Shown here: piece by piece, positions 30,702 through 39,710 of the stretch
Layout of the letters: each line of letters starts with the position of its first letter
Position numbering within the stretch: position 1 is the stretch's first letter
Assembly: GCF_009758255.1 (NCBI RefSeq)
Contig: NZ_WSEN01000004.1
Location: 1 to 64,000 of the forward strand
Direction of reading: 5' to 3'
Length of the DNA stretch: 64,000 nt
From: Microbacterium sp. MAH-37
GTDB taxonomy: Bacteria; Actinomycetota; Actinomycetes; Actinomycetales; Microbacteriaceae
Position numbers and translations under genes: made by a program
The notes under the pieces: model-generated
What the model was told of the DNA's origin: nothing
The model's input: the letters and a program-made list of their open reading frames with translations, nothing else
The model's database searches: none

Positions 30702-33700
30702 TGACGACACTTGAACAGTCCCTGCCTGACGGTCGTTCGCAGGCAGTTGAGCGGCTGCTGCCGGCACGCGCATGGTTCGCCAGTGATACTGCCCGCATCG
30801 ACCTCAGCGGCACCTGGGCGTTCGCGCTCCGGACCGATGGGGAGAGCCCTGCAGGGTCGCCCGCGGTGGACTTCGACGATGGGGGCTGGGATCGTATCGC
30901 CGTGCCGTCTCACTGGGTGCTCTCCGGCGACGGCGCGTACGGGCGACCGCAATACACCAACGTCGTGCTGCCCATACCGCTCGACCCGCCGCACGTGCCC
31001 GATCACAACCCGACTGGCACCTACCGGCGCACCTTCGTGCTGGACGCCGCCTGGTTCGACGGCGGCCGCGTGATCGTGCGCACCGAGGGGATCGAGTCCG
31101 AGGCGACGATCTGGATCAACGGCCAGCGGTTGGGAGCGTGCACCGGTTCGCGTCTCGCGCACGAGTTCGACGCCACCGACCTGCTGCGGCCGGGGGAGAA
31201 CCTCGTCGTCGCCCGCGTGCGGCAGTGGTCGAGTGCCACCTATCTCGAGGATCAGGACCAGTGGTGGATGCCGGGGATCTTCCGCGAGATCGTGCTGCTG
31301 CACCGCCCTTCCGGGTGCATCGACGACGTCTGGCTGCGTGCCGGGTTCGACCACGGGAGCGGCACCGGAACCATCGACCCGGAGATCGTGGCCGGGCCGG
31401 ACGCGTGGCCGATCACGCTCCGTATCCCTGAGCTGGGTGTCGAGGAGACCTGGGCGGATGCGGCGTCCGTCCGTCCGTTGCGCGTCGGTGCCGTGCAGCC
31501 CTGGTCTGCGGAAGTGCCGTTCCTGTACGACGCGGATGTCGTCTCGCGAGCGGAGACGGTCCGGCTGCGACTGGGATTTCGGACGGTGCGCATCCGCGGA
31601 CGGGTGCTCGAGGTGAACGGGCGGCCGATCACGATCCGCGGGGTGAACAGGCATGAGGTCGACACCGACCACGGGCGCGTGTTCGACGAGGAACGCGCTC
31701 GCCGCGATCTGATTCTGATGAAGCAGCACAATGTCGACGGGATCCGCACTTCGCATTACCCGCCGCATCCACGTCTGCTCGATCTCGCCGACGAGCTGGG
31801 ACTATGGGTCCTGCTCGAGTGCGACCTCGAGACGCATGCGTTCCTGCACGCGGAGCCGGAATGGGGCGGCAATCCGGTCGACGACCCGGCGTGGGCCGAC
31901 GATCTGCTGGATCGCATGCAGCGCACCGTCGAGCGCGACAAGAACCACCCCAGCATCATCATCTGGTCGCCTGGGAACGAGAGCGGCACGGGTCAGAACA
32001 TCGCGGCGATGATCGACTGGACGAAGCGTCGTGATCCCGGCCGGCCTGTCGTCTACGAGGGCGACTACTCCACAGAGCACACCCAGATCTACGCCCGCAT
32101 GTACCCGACGTACGAGGAGATCGACGCCGCCCTCGCCGAGACCGGACCCGTCGGCGTCGCCTCGCATCCCGCGTCCCGCATCACTGCGGATCAAGAGCAT
32201 CGTGCGCGCACGCTGCCGTATCTCCTGATCGAGTACGCACACGCGATGGGAACGGGGCCGGGCGGGCTCGCCGGCTACGCCGACCGAATTCTCGCCGATG
32301 ACCGCATCCTCGGCGGCTTCGTGTGGGAGTGGCGCGATCACACCCTTCGAGCCACAGCCGAGGACGGCACGGCGTTCCCGGCGTACGGCGGGGACTTCGG
32401 CGAGGAGGTGCACGACGGCAACTTCTGCGCCGACGGTCTGGTCGCGGGCGACGACAGGGTGCGGGCAGGGCTGGTCGCGTACGCTCAGGTGTTCGCTCCA
32501 GTCACCGCGGAATGCACGGATGCCGGGATCGAGATTCGCTCGCAGCGCGTGTTCACGGACACGTCGGATCTCCGCGTGCAGTGGTCGGTCGCGCTCGACG
32601 GCGATGAGATCGGACGGGGGACGGTGTCTGCTCCGCCCGTCCCGGCCGGCGACCGCCTGACCGTCGAGGAGCCCGGCGAGCTGACCCGGCTGCTGGAGGA
32701 GGAACGGCGCGCTGGCGAACTCACGGTGACGCTCGAGGTCGTCCTGGCAGAGGATGTTCCGTGGGCGCCCGCAGGACACGTGATCTCGTGGTGGCAGCAG
32801 GCGGTCCGCTCGACGGCGCCCGCTGCGCCGCGCAGCACGTTCTCTGGTGAGCCGCCGGCGCCAGTTCGGCTCGATGCGTCCACCGGCGATCCGCTCGACA
32901 TCGGCGGCGTGCCCGTCACGGCGTCCGTCATCGAGCTGTGGCGCGCGCCGACCGACAACGATCTGGGGCGCGGACCGCTGGAGTACGAGACGGTTCCGCC
33001 GTCGCCCGGCAACGTCGGCGAGGGCTCCGGCGTGCATGGGGTGTCCGCTGCTGAGCGGTGGCGCTGGCGCGGTCTCGACCGACTGCAGAGGCGCACGGTC
33101 CTGCGGGAAGGCACTGAAACGGGCGCGCACACGATCGACCGGTGGATGCCGGCCGGGACAGGCGAGGGCGTCGACGCCGAGTTCGTGTGGTCGATGGAGG
33201 GCGATATCGCGCTCTGCGACGTCACGCTGCGTCCCGTCCACCCGAGCAACGATGGAATCTGGCCCCGCGCAGCCTGGCGGCTGCAGCTTCCCGATGACGA
33301 CTGGATGGCCGAGTGGTACGGCCTGGGACCGGGGGAGTCGTACCCCGACCTCATGGACGGGGTGCGACTCGGCCGCTGGAGCGCATCGATCGACGACCTG
33401 GCGCCGAACGTCGCGCGCCCGCAGGAGTCGGGGCACCGCAGCGGCCTTCGGCGCCTGCTGCTGACGGCTCCCGGCCGCTCTGGCCTGCGGATCGACGTGC
33501 TGGCGGGCGATCCAGGTTTCTCGCTGCGGCGCTGGGATGCACAGGAGCTGGCTGCGGCGTCGCATCCGCATCTGCTTCCCCCGCCGCGCGCGGCTCATCT
33601 CAGCATCGAGCTCGGCATGCACGGCATCGGCACACGGTCGTGCGGACCCGACGTGCGGCCGGAGCACGCCCTCCGGCCGCACACCCTGCGGACACTGCTC

Positions 33701-33724
33701 GCGTTCTCGGCGTTGCCTGAGTGA
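30698..33724 (+). CDS. Glycoside hydrolase family 2 beta-galactosidase (LacZ-like)
   Basis: The product is 1008 residues, LacZ length. N-terminal sugar-binding and Ig-like domains (to about 300) include TGTYRRTF and EGIESEATIWINGQRLG. The TIM barrel follows. The acid/base is E428 in SPGNESG and the nucleophile is E512 in LIEYAHAMG, both as in LacZ. The C-terminal Bgal_small_N domain starts around PVTASVIELWRAPTDNDLGRG. There is no signal peptide, so it is cytosolic. The start is a GTG with GAAGG upstream, overlapping the oxidoreductase stop (GTGA); an ATG at 30701 is the alternative. Galactosidase activity is likely, but other beta-linked sugars are possible. Confidence 0.92.
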   Translation: MMTTLEQSLPDGRSQAVERLLPARAWFASDTARIDLSGTWAFALRTDGESPAGSPAVDFDDGGWDRIAVPSHWVLSGDGAYGRPQYTNVVLPIPLDPPHVPDHNPTGTYRRTFVLDAAWFDGGRVIVRTEGIESEATIWINGQRLGACTGSRLAHEFDATDLLRPGENLVVARVRQWSSATYLEDQDQWWMPGIFREIVLLHRPSGCIDDVWLRAGFDHGSGTGTIDPEIVAGPDAWPITLRIPELGVEETWADAASVRPLRVGAVQPWSAEVPFLYDADVVSRAETVRLRLGFRTVRIRGRVLEVNGRPITIRGVNRHEVDTDHGRVFDEERARRDLILMKQHNVDGIRTSHYPPHPRLLDLADELGLWVLLECDLETHAFLHAEPEWGGNPVDDPAWADDLLDRMQRTVERDKNHPSIIIWSPGNESGTGQNIAAMIDWTKRRDPGRPVVYEGDYSTEHTQIYARMYPTYEEIDAALAETGPVGVASHPASRITADQEHRARTLPYLLIEYAHAMGTGPGGLAGYADRILADDRILGGFVWEWRDHTLRATAEDGTAFPAYGGDFGEEVHDGNFCADGLVAGDDRVRAGLVAYAQVFAPVTAECTDAGIEIRSQRVFTDTSDLRVQWSVALDGDEIGRGTVSAPPVPAGDRLTVEEPGELTRLLEEERRAGELTVTLEVVLAEDVPWAPAGHVISWWQQAVRSTAPAAPRSTFSGEPPAPVRLDASTGDPLDIGGVPVTASVIELWRAPTDNDLGRGPLEYETVPPSPGNVGEGSGVHGVSAAERWRWRGLDRLQRRTVLREGTETGAHTIDRWMPAGTGEGVDAEFVWSMEGDIALCDVTLRPVHPSNDGIWPRAAWRLQLPDDDWMAEWYGLGPGESYPDLMDGVRLGRWSASIDDLAPNVARPQESGHRSGLRRLLLTAPGRSGLRIDVLAGDPGFSLRRWDAQELAAASHPHLLPPPRAAHLSIELGMHGIGTRSCGPDVRPEHALRPHTLRTLLAFSALPE

Positions 33725-33736
33725 TGCACGCGGTGG

Positions 33737-35632
33737 TCAGCGACCTCGCCGCGCGAGCGCGTGATCGCGATGGGTGCCGACCGTCGTCCTCGCCGCGAGA
33801 GCGAGCTCGACGTGAGCCAGACGCATCACGTCGCCGTCGGTCATGACTTCCGCCGCGGCGGGTTCGCGCGTCGCATCCGGCGCTGCCATGCGCAGCGTGC
33901 CGGCGGCGAACGCCGTCCCGAGCTCGCTGAACACGAGTTCCTCCGCGGTATCGGCGTCGAGCCAGAGGACGTCGATCAGGACGGTGTCGAGTGCGCGGGT
34001 CACCCGGACAGGCGGTCGCTGATCGCGGAACCCGGCAGCGGCGAGCGTCCAGTCCAGCTGCACGGCCGGCGTCCGCACCGCCACATCGCGCCCTTCGGCG
34101 CTTTTCCCGGCGGCGAGCGGCGCTCCGTCGACGAGCACGGTCGCGGTCTCCTCGACACCGGTGATCGTGAATCGGACCAGCAGCCGCGTGGTGGCACGGG
34201 CCTCTCCGGGACGGATGCCGTCCAGATGGATATGCTCATCGCCGCCGGGGCAGGCCAGTCCGAAGGTCCACAGCACCGTTCCGTCGCGCTGCGCGGAGCC
34301 GAAGACTCCGGCCGAGAACGCGTGGCCGTCACGGATCGCCTCGGCGGTCACTGAACGCATCGGCGTGTGCAGATCGAGCGGGTCGTCGCCGGGCTCGGCC
34401 CAGAACCCGAGCAGCGGACGTCGCTGCAGCCAGGTGTCACTGTGCGCGATCGTCCCGAGCGTGCGCGGTCCGTCGAACCAGGTCGTGCCGACCGCGGGCA
34501 GGGTCACCGCATCCCGCTCCCGGACATCCGCTGCGGAGACGCCGGCGAACTCCTCGTCCAGATGGTGCACTTGCGAGAACCGCTCGACGACCATGCCATC
34601 GGGCGCGGCGGACAGACGCGGGAGCAGGTCGTCCGGGATGCGGTAGTCGACGACCGCATCGTGCGCTCGCCCGATCGCGGGCGTGATGTCGGAACTGCCG
34701 GCGATCGTCCAGTGCGCCGGATCGACGCGCTGCAGGATCATCCGAACGCCCTGCGGGCGCAGCTCGCCCTTGTCGAGCCGGATGTCGGTGTCGTAGCAGC
34801 GCGCCATCGGGCCGGACAACCGTCCCGTCGCCGGGTGCCAGCGGGCGAGGAAGTGCTCCCAGGCCAGACGCTCGAGCGCCGCGGCCTGTGCAGCCGCCTG
34901 TTCGTCGCCGACGTACTGGCGGATCTTCGTCAGGGCCTGCTGCACCACGTGCCAATACGTCGGGGAGTTGTACTCCGCGAAGGTGCGCCCCTCCTGCAGC
35001 CGCGCATGCAGCCGGCCCAGGTGGTCGCGGGCGTGCTCGGTGAGCTGCTCGTCGGCGAGCAGCTCACCCGCGGCGAGCAGGACGAACGCACCCTTCGCCG
35101 CGACGTTCGTGTAGTCGATGTCGACGTTGCGACGGATGATCGATTCGGCCGCCCTGCGCAGCCCGATCCGTGCCGCATCGGCGGTGCCGTGGGTCAGCGT
35201 CCGGCCGTGCCGGTACAGCACCAGTGCGATGAGCTCGCCGATGAAGTCCGCCCAGTTCCAGTCCGGGGGCGACATCTCGCTGAGCGGCTCCTCGGCCCAG
35301 TACGGCCACACGCCATATGTGGCGCTGGTCGGATCGGCGTCCTGCAGGCGCAGCACAGCGTTCAGCACTCGCTCGCCGCGCTCAGTGCGCCCTGCTTCGA
35401 ACAGCGCGAGCGCGTAGTCCATACCGCTGCGCACGAAGTGCGCCTCGCCGCTGATGATCTTCGTGTGGATCGGGTTGTACGGCGCGGCGACGAGCGGCAG
35501 ATCCCACTGCGGATCGTAGACGGCATCCCCCGCGGCGACGGCCGCGGCGATCAGCGCCTCGACCAGGTCGTCCACGTGTTCCGTCGTCCTCCCGCTCGAC
35601 GATGCGAGAACTGCTGCGTCTGCTGCCGTCAT
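33737..35632 (-). CDS. Uncharacterised 631-residue protein, probable alpha/alpha-barrel carbohydrate enzyme
   Basis: I do not recognise the family. The N-terminal 300 residues are helical with regular Trp- and Tyr-rich repeats (SGMDYALALFEAGR, YGVWPYWAEEPLSEMSPPDWNWADFIGELIALVLYRHG, YNSPTYWHVVQQALTKIR), the look of an alpha/alpha toroid seen in polysaccharide lyases and some glycosidases. The C-terminal half is beta-rich. There is no signal peptide. The ATG at 35632 has GAGGA 7 bases before it; a start 12 bases upstream lacks one. It lies 68 bases after the secreted glycosidase gene on the same strand, separated by a strong hairpin, so expression may be reduced relative to it. Residues D/E near WNWAD and YNSPTYWH are candidates for activity. 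Confidence 0.6.
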   Translation of the reverse strand: MTAADAAVLASSSGRTTEHVDDLVEALIAAAVAAGDAVYDPQWDLPLVAAPYNPIHTKIISGEAHFVRSGMDYALALFEAGRTERGERVLNAVLRLQDADPTSATYGVWPYWAEEPLSEMSPPDWNWADFIGELIALVLYRHGRTLTHGTADAARIGLRRAAESIIRRNVDIDYTNVAAKGAFVLLAAGELLADEQLTEHARDHLGRLHARLQEGRTFAEYNSPTYWHVVQQALTKIRQYVGDEQAAAQAAALERLAWEHFLARWHPATGRLSGPMARCYDTDIRLDKGELRPQGVRMILQRVDPAHWTIAGSSDITPAIGRAHDAVVDYRIPDDLLPRLSAAPDGMVVERFSQVHHLDEEFAGVSAADVRERDAVTLPAVGTTWFDGPRTLGTIAHSDTWLQRRPLLGFWAEPGDDPLDLHTPMRSVTAEAIRDGHAFSAGVFGSAQRDGTVLWTFGLACPGGDEHIHLDGIRPGEARATTRLLVRFTITGVEETATVLVDGAPLAAGKSAEGRDVAVRTPAVQLDWTLAAAGFRDQRPPVRVTRALDTVLIDVLWLDADTAEELVFSELGTAFAAGTLRMAAPDATREPAAAEVMTDGDVMRLAHVELALAARTTVGTHRDHALARRGR

Positions 35633-35651
35633 GGTGTTCCTCATTCTGTCG

Positions 35652-35691
35652 TGCGCGCGGGCGGATCCCTGTGGAGGTCCGCCCGCGCGCA
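35652..35691 (-). terminator. Intercistronic hairpin after the modular glycosidase gene
   Basis: A perfect 14-bp GC-rich stem (35652-35665 with 35678-35691) with a 12-base loop lies between the glycosidase stop and the next start. There is no T run on the minus strand, so it may be a leaky terminator or an mRNA-stabilising element. Confidence 0.6.
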
Positions 35692-35700
35692 GCCGGTGCA

Positions 35701-38700
35701 TCAGCAGGCGCCGGCGTCCTTCCAGGGGCTCTTCTTGCCGGTGCCGGGTTCGTCGCCTCTGGACCGCCACTGAGCGTCCCAGCGGTGGTCCTTCCAGATC
35801 ACGGAGGCCCCGGCTTCGTAGACGCCAGAAGCCGTCCACGCTCCGCCGTCGCCGGCGGCGCATTCGGTCGGGGCTCCCTCCTCGGCCCAGGGGCCCTTGA
35901 CCGAAGCGCCTGGGATGTCCTTGGCGCCGGCCGCCCATTGGGCCACGTACACGGCGCCCTCGTGGCTGACTCTGGCACCCTTCTCATAGGACGTCGAGGT
36001 CCAGGCCACCGGAAGCACGCGCACCGCGTGCTTCGTGGTGACAGTGGCATCCGACGCAGCGGCTGCCGTGATCGTGACCGCCCCCTCGGCGGCGCCGTGG
36101 ACCGTGCCGTCCGGGTCGACAGTCGCGACAGCGGGATCCGACGATGTCCAGGTGACCTCCTGTACGGCGCCCGCCGGACCGACGGTCGCGGCGAGGGCGA
36201 TGTCGTCCCCGGCGGCGACGGCATCGCCACCGGTCACTTCGACCGCCTCGGCTGCAGGCACCTGCGGCTCGGGCGCGTCCGCGAACGCGAGCGGCAGGTG
36301 CTGGGTGACATCCTTCGTCTTGCCGATGCCGGAGGCCCATTCGATGTATCCCATCCGCACGTCGTTCGCGACGTCGTTCACGAGGAAGGAGTATGAGAGC
36401 ACCTCGGATGCCGGGTCGATGCCCATCTGCGCCCAGCTGATCGGCACGGTGTACGTGGTGGTCTTGGCATTCTCGTCGCGCACGACCGTCGTCCCGGGCA
36501 GCTCGACGGGGGCAGCGGGGGAAGAGAACCGGTACGTTCCGACACCGCTGTCCAGGAGCGCCACGCCGTACTCGACGCGGGGGCCGTTGGCCTCGGGTAG
36601 ACCGGGCGCCAGGGAGAGCTGGATCGAGTCCCCGTTGTAGAGCTGCGATGCCGCACCGGCCGGATCGTGCGCGGGATCGGTGATCACTGCGTGCACGACG
36701 ATGCCGTCAGCCGTGCGCCCGACCCACATCGTGCCGCCGACCGATGGCTCGGTCTCGTTCGAGAGCCGGATGAAGGTGCCGGTCTTGCCGAGGTCCGCCG
36801 CGGAGTGCTCCGACCCCTCCGGGGTGACGGGGGCGAAGGCCGTCTTTCCCGTGACGGTGCGCACCACGCCATCCGAGAACGTCGCCGATGCCGAGTAGTC
36901 GTACGGCGTCCACTGCGCGTAACCGGTGATGTCGAAGGTCAGCTGCTCGGTGGAGGCCGGCGCGATGGTCACGTTCGTCGGTGCGCTTCCGCTCAGGTCG
37001 CCCACCTCCCACGTCAGCTGGCCGACCACCAGCGGGGTCTCCGCGCTGCGGTTCTCGATGGTGACGAGCAGTTGGGAGGTTCCGGTCTTCGCGGCGAAAT
37101 GGGGTTTGGCGGTCACGGTCGCCTGGTTGTCGACGACCTTCACCGGCACGTCGATGTGTGCGACGGCGGACCCGGAGCGCTCGACGTCGATCGCCACCTG
37201 CGTGGTGCCCACCGAGTCGAAGGCCGGTGCGACGAGGGTCGCCGAGGTCGCCTCGCCCGGCTTCGAGGGGACGCGCACCAGGGTCGTTCCGGTGCGGAAG
37301 GTGATCGTGTCGGTGGACGCGTTGGGGCGAGCGGTGTTGTCGACGGTGACCTTGACGCCGAAGCCCTCGGCGAGAGCGACGACGTCGGGTGCGTCCGCCG
37401 AGAAGCTCGCCGCGAGCGGCGAGGTCACATCTGTGACCCCGCCGCCCGAGACGTACACCGGCTGGTCGCCGAGGGTCAGCTCGACGATGCCGTTCTCCGG
37501 GGTGTAGGTGGTGCTCGCGCCGAACATCGACGTCACGGTGACGTCCTGGTCGGCGTGCACGTGCACGGTCTTCGGACTCGTCGCCCAAAGGACCCAGGTG
37601 GAGCCCGCTGCACCCGAGTACTCGTAGGCGTAGGCTCCGGTCTCGGTGTCGCCGGGGCCGACGTACGCCAGCCCGTCCAGCATCCGGGTCAGCACCGCGT
37701 AAGCGACGTAGCCCTGCTTCGGGGCGAGCGATGTCAGTCCCTCGCCGCCATTGCGCAGCAACCCGAATCGGTGCTCGCGGTTCGCATCATCGGTGCCGTC
37801 CTCGAGCAGGTCGTACACGAACATCTTGTCGGTGCCCGCGGCCTGCAGCAGCACGGAGCCGCGCACGAGGTACTTCGCCTGCTCGGCATCGGTGTTGATC
37901 GCCGTGGCCGTCGACCAGCCGAACTCCGTCATCCACAGTGGCTTGTCCTTGCCGTCGTTGTAGTCCCGGATCAGCTGGGCCAGCTGGGCCTGCTTCGCCT
38001 CGCCGCGTCCCTCAGGGGCGTACGGGTAGTCGTAAGTGTGCACCGAGACCACGTCGAGGTAGTCCAGCCCTCCGAGTTCGAAGAGGCGGGTGAACCAGGG
38101 CAGGTCGATACCGGCGAGAGCGGGGCCGACGACAGTCGCTTCAGGCACGGCGGCCTTGATCGCGGCGTACGTCGGCGCGAGCAGTTGGATGTAGCAGTCC
38201 GCGGTGCGACCGCACAGGCCGTTGTTGAAGCCGATGTTGTACTCGTTATAGACCTCGTAGTCGACTGTCGTGCCGTAGTGCTCGGCGACGGCGGCCGCAT
38301 AGGCCGCGAAACCGGCGATGCCCTCGGGTGTCGATGGCGTGAGGTTGTTGTCGTAGAACTTGTTGCGGTAGTTCAGGATCAGCAGCGGTCGGGAGCCCTG
38401 GTCGATGATCGCCTGGATCTTCGCATCACGGGCGGTGTCGAAGGTGTACTCGCCCTTGACCTGCTCGACGCTGGACCAGCTGAGGTCGAAGCGCGCGCTG
38501 GCGGCGCCGAGCTCACCGAACACGTCCGCCTGGGCGACCTTCGTCTGCAAGTGATCCGACACCGCGAACGCTGTGTCGTGCGTGCCGTCCCGATCGCCGA
38601 GAATCGCGAAGGACGTGTCGCGCACCAGCGCGCCGCCGTCCACCGAGAGGTGCAGATCGTAGTAGCCGCGGGCGAGGCCGGTGAGGTTCAGCGTCGCGGT

Positions 38701-39450
38701 GCCCGCGCTGGTCGCAACGTCACCGGAGTCGAGCGTCGCCCCCGCGGCATCCGAGAGCGTCCACTGCACGGATGCGCGGTTGCTGGCGACCTGGATGTTC
38801 GTGCCCTGGTCGTCGAACAGCATCACAGCCGTCTTGATCGACAGCGTGGGATCCGTCTGCGGAGGAACGCTGGTGTAGTCCTCGAAGCCGGGATTGGCGA
38901 CGAGGTTCTCGGAGGTGCCCTGCTTGACGATCGACAGGTCGTCGAGCCAGTACGTGCCGGTGTTCTGCTGGATGATGCGGTAGTTGATCGCGGTCTGGGT
39001 CGCGGTGGTCGTGTAGGTCCAGGTGGTGCGGGTCCAGTCGTAGGTACCGCCCGGGAACGTCTGCCGGACCGTCCAGTCCGGGCTCAGCACGAACTGCAGC
39101 GTGCCCGTCGTCGGGACGTCCTGTGCCCTGACCCATGCCGAGAACTCGTACGTGGTGGAAGGGGTGACGGTGACGGACTGAAGGACGCCGCCGTAGACGT
39201 TCGCGGCCTTGGGGGTGGTGTCGACGAGCTTCAGCGAGGCCGCTCCGCCGTGGAAGGTCGCGGTGTCGGCCGTGCTGGTGACATCGGCGCCGCCGTTCAC
39301 GTACGGCTTCCAGGAGGCGAAGGTGTCGGATTCCGCGATGCCGGCGGTCGCCGACAGCGGGGTGAGAAGGGATGCGGCGATGGCCGCGACTCCCAACAGA
39401 GCGGTCCAGGGTCCGTGCCGTCTGGCACGGCTCGGCAATTGATGTTCCAT
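35701..39450 (-). CDS. Secreted modular clan-A glycosidase (GH39-like) with carbohydrate-binding modules
   Basis: The product is 1249 residues with a signal peptide (about 14-39, cleavage near SATAG-IAES). An N-terminal CBM4/9-like domain (about 45-175) precedes a barrel domain (about 285-640). Its acid/base is probably E403 in VYNEYN and its nucleophile E509 in WMTEFGW, as in clan A. A further beta domain is followed by a CBM9-like DOMON-type domain (GTFIRLSNETEPSVGGTMWVGRT), a Big_2 Ig-like domain (ATVDPDGTVHG) and two CBM5/12-like modules at the end (YEKGARVSHEGAVYVAQW, YEAGASVIWKDHRWDAQW). It probably cuts an insoluble or cell-wall polymer outside the cell. The start has GGGAG six bases before it. 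Its exact GH family is uncertain. Confidence 0.8.
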   Translation of the reverse strand: MEHQLPSRARRHGPWTALLGVAAIAASLLTPLSATAGIAESDTFASWKPYVNGGADVTSTADTATFHGGAASLKLVDTTPKAANVYGGVLQSVTVTPSTTYEFSAWVRAQDVPTTGTLQFVLSPDWTVRQTFPGGTYDWTRTTWTYTTTATQTAINYRIIQQNTGTYWLDDLSIVKQGTSENLVANPGFEDYTSVPPQTDPTLSIKTAVMLFDDQGTNIQVASNRASVQWTLSDAAGATLDSGDVATSAGTATLNLTGLARGYYDLHLSVDGGALVRDTSFAILGDRDGTHDTAFAVSDHLQTKVAQADVFGELGAASARFDLSWSSVEQVKGEYTFDTARDAKIQAIIDQGSRPLLILNYRNKFYDNNLTPSTPEGIAGFAAYAAAVAEHYGTTVDYEVYNEYNIGFNNGLCGRTADCYIQLLAPTYAAIKAAVPEATVVGPALAGIDLPWFTRLFELGGLDYLDVVSVHTYDYPYAPEGRGEAKQAQLAQLIRDYNDGKDKPLWMTEFGWSTATAINTDAEQAKYLVRGSVLLQAAGTDKMFVYDLLEDGTDDANREHRFGLLRNGGEGLTSLAPKQGYVAYAVLTRMLDGLAYVGPGDTETGAYAYEYSGAAGSTWVLWATSPKTVHVHADQDVTVTSMFGASTTYTPENGIVELTLGDQPVYVSGGGVTDVTSPLAASFSADAPDVVALAEGFGVKVTVDNTARPNASTDTITFRTGTTLVRVPSKPGEATSATLVAPAFDSVGTTQVAIDVERSGSAVAHIDVPVKVVDNQATVTAKPHFAAKTGTSQLLVTIENRSAETPLVVGQLTWEVGDLSGSAPTNVTIAPASTEQLTFDITGYAQWTPYDYSASATFSDGVVRTVTGKTAFAPVTPEGSEHSAADLGKTGTFIRLSNETEPSVGGTMWVGRTADGIVVHAVITDPAHDPAGAASQLYNGDSIQLSLAPGLPEANGPRVEYGVALLDSGVGTYRFSSPAAPVELPGTTVVRDENAKTTTYTVPISWAQMGIDPASEVLSYSFLVNDVANDVRMGYIEWASGIGKTKDVTQHLPLAFADAPEPQVPAAEAVEVTGGDAVAAGDDIALAATVGPAGAVQEVTWTSSDPAVATVDPDGTVHGAAEGAVTITAAAASDATVTTKHAVRVLPVAWTSTSYEKGARVSHEGAVYVAQWAAGAKDIPGASVKGPWAEEGAPTECAAGDGGAWTASGVYEAGASVIWKDHRWDAQWRSRGDEPGTGKKSPWKDAGAC

Positions 39451-39489
39451 GTGCACTCCCTCGTACATGACGCGGGGCGTCGGCCCGCT

Positions 39490-39507
39490 TGGGCTAACGC
39501 TTTCCCA
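39490..39507. promoter_or_regulatory. LacI-type operator for the secreted glycosidase
   Basis: TGGGCTAACGCTTTCCCA is an 18-bp imperfect palindrome. It lies about 10 bases downstream of the predicted transcription start of the minus-strand glycosidase gene, in the same register as the two other operators in the cluster. Confidence 0.65.
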
Positions 39508-39521
39508 CCTGACGAGCACTG

Positions 39522-39551
39522 ACGCTAGCAGGGCCTGGAAGTGTTAATCAA
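39522..39551 (-). promoter_or_regulatory. Promoter of the secreted glycosidase gene
   Basis: On the minus strand, TTGATT (39546-39551), an 18-base spacer and TAGCGT (39522-39527), preceded by TGC (extended -10), give a start near 39515. The operator follows immediately. Confidence 0.55.
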
Positions 39552-39710
39552 GGGGTGCCGCTCTGCAATGCGAAAGCGGTTGATCATGGCCTAGCCGCGA
39601 CGCCGGTGCGCAGTTCGCTGCCCCGCCCCTCTGCGCGTTCCGTTCGGCGGAGCGACTGAGACTGCTTCAAGATCAACACGTCGGCGACGTGGCGCATTGC
39701 CCTCCCGCGG

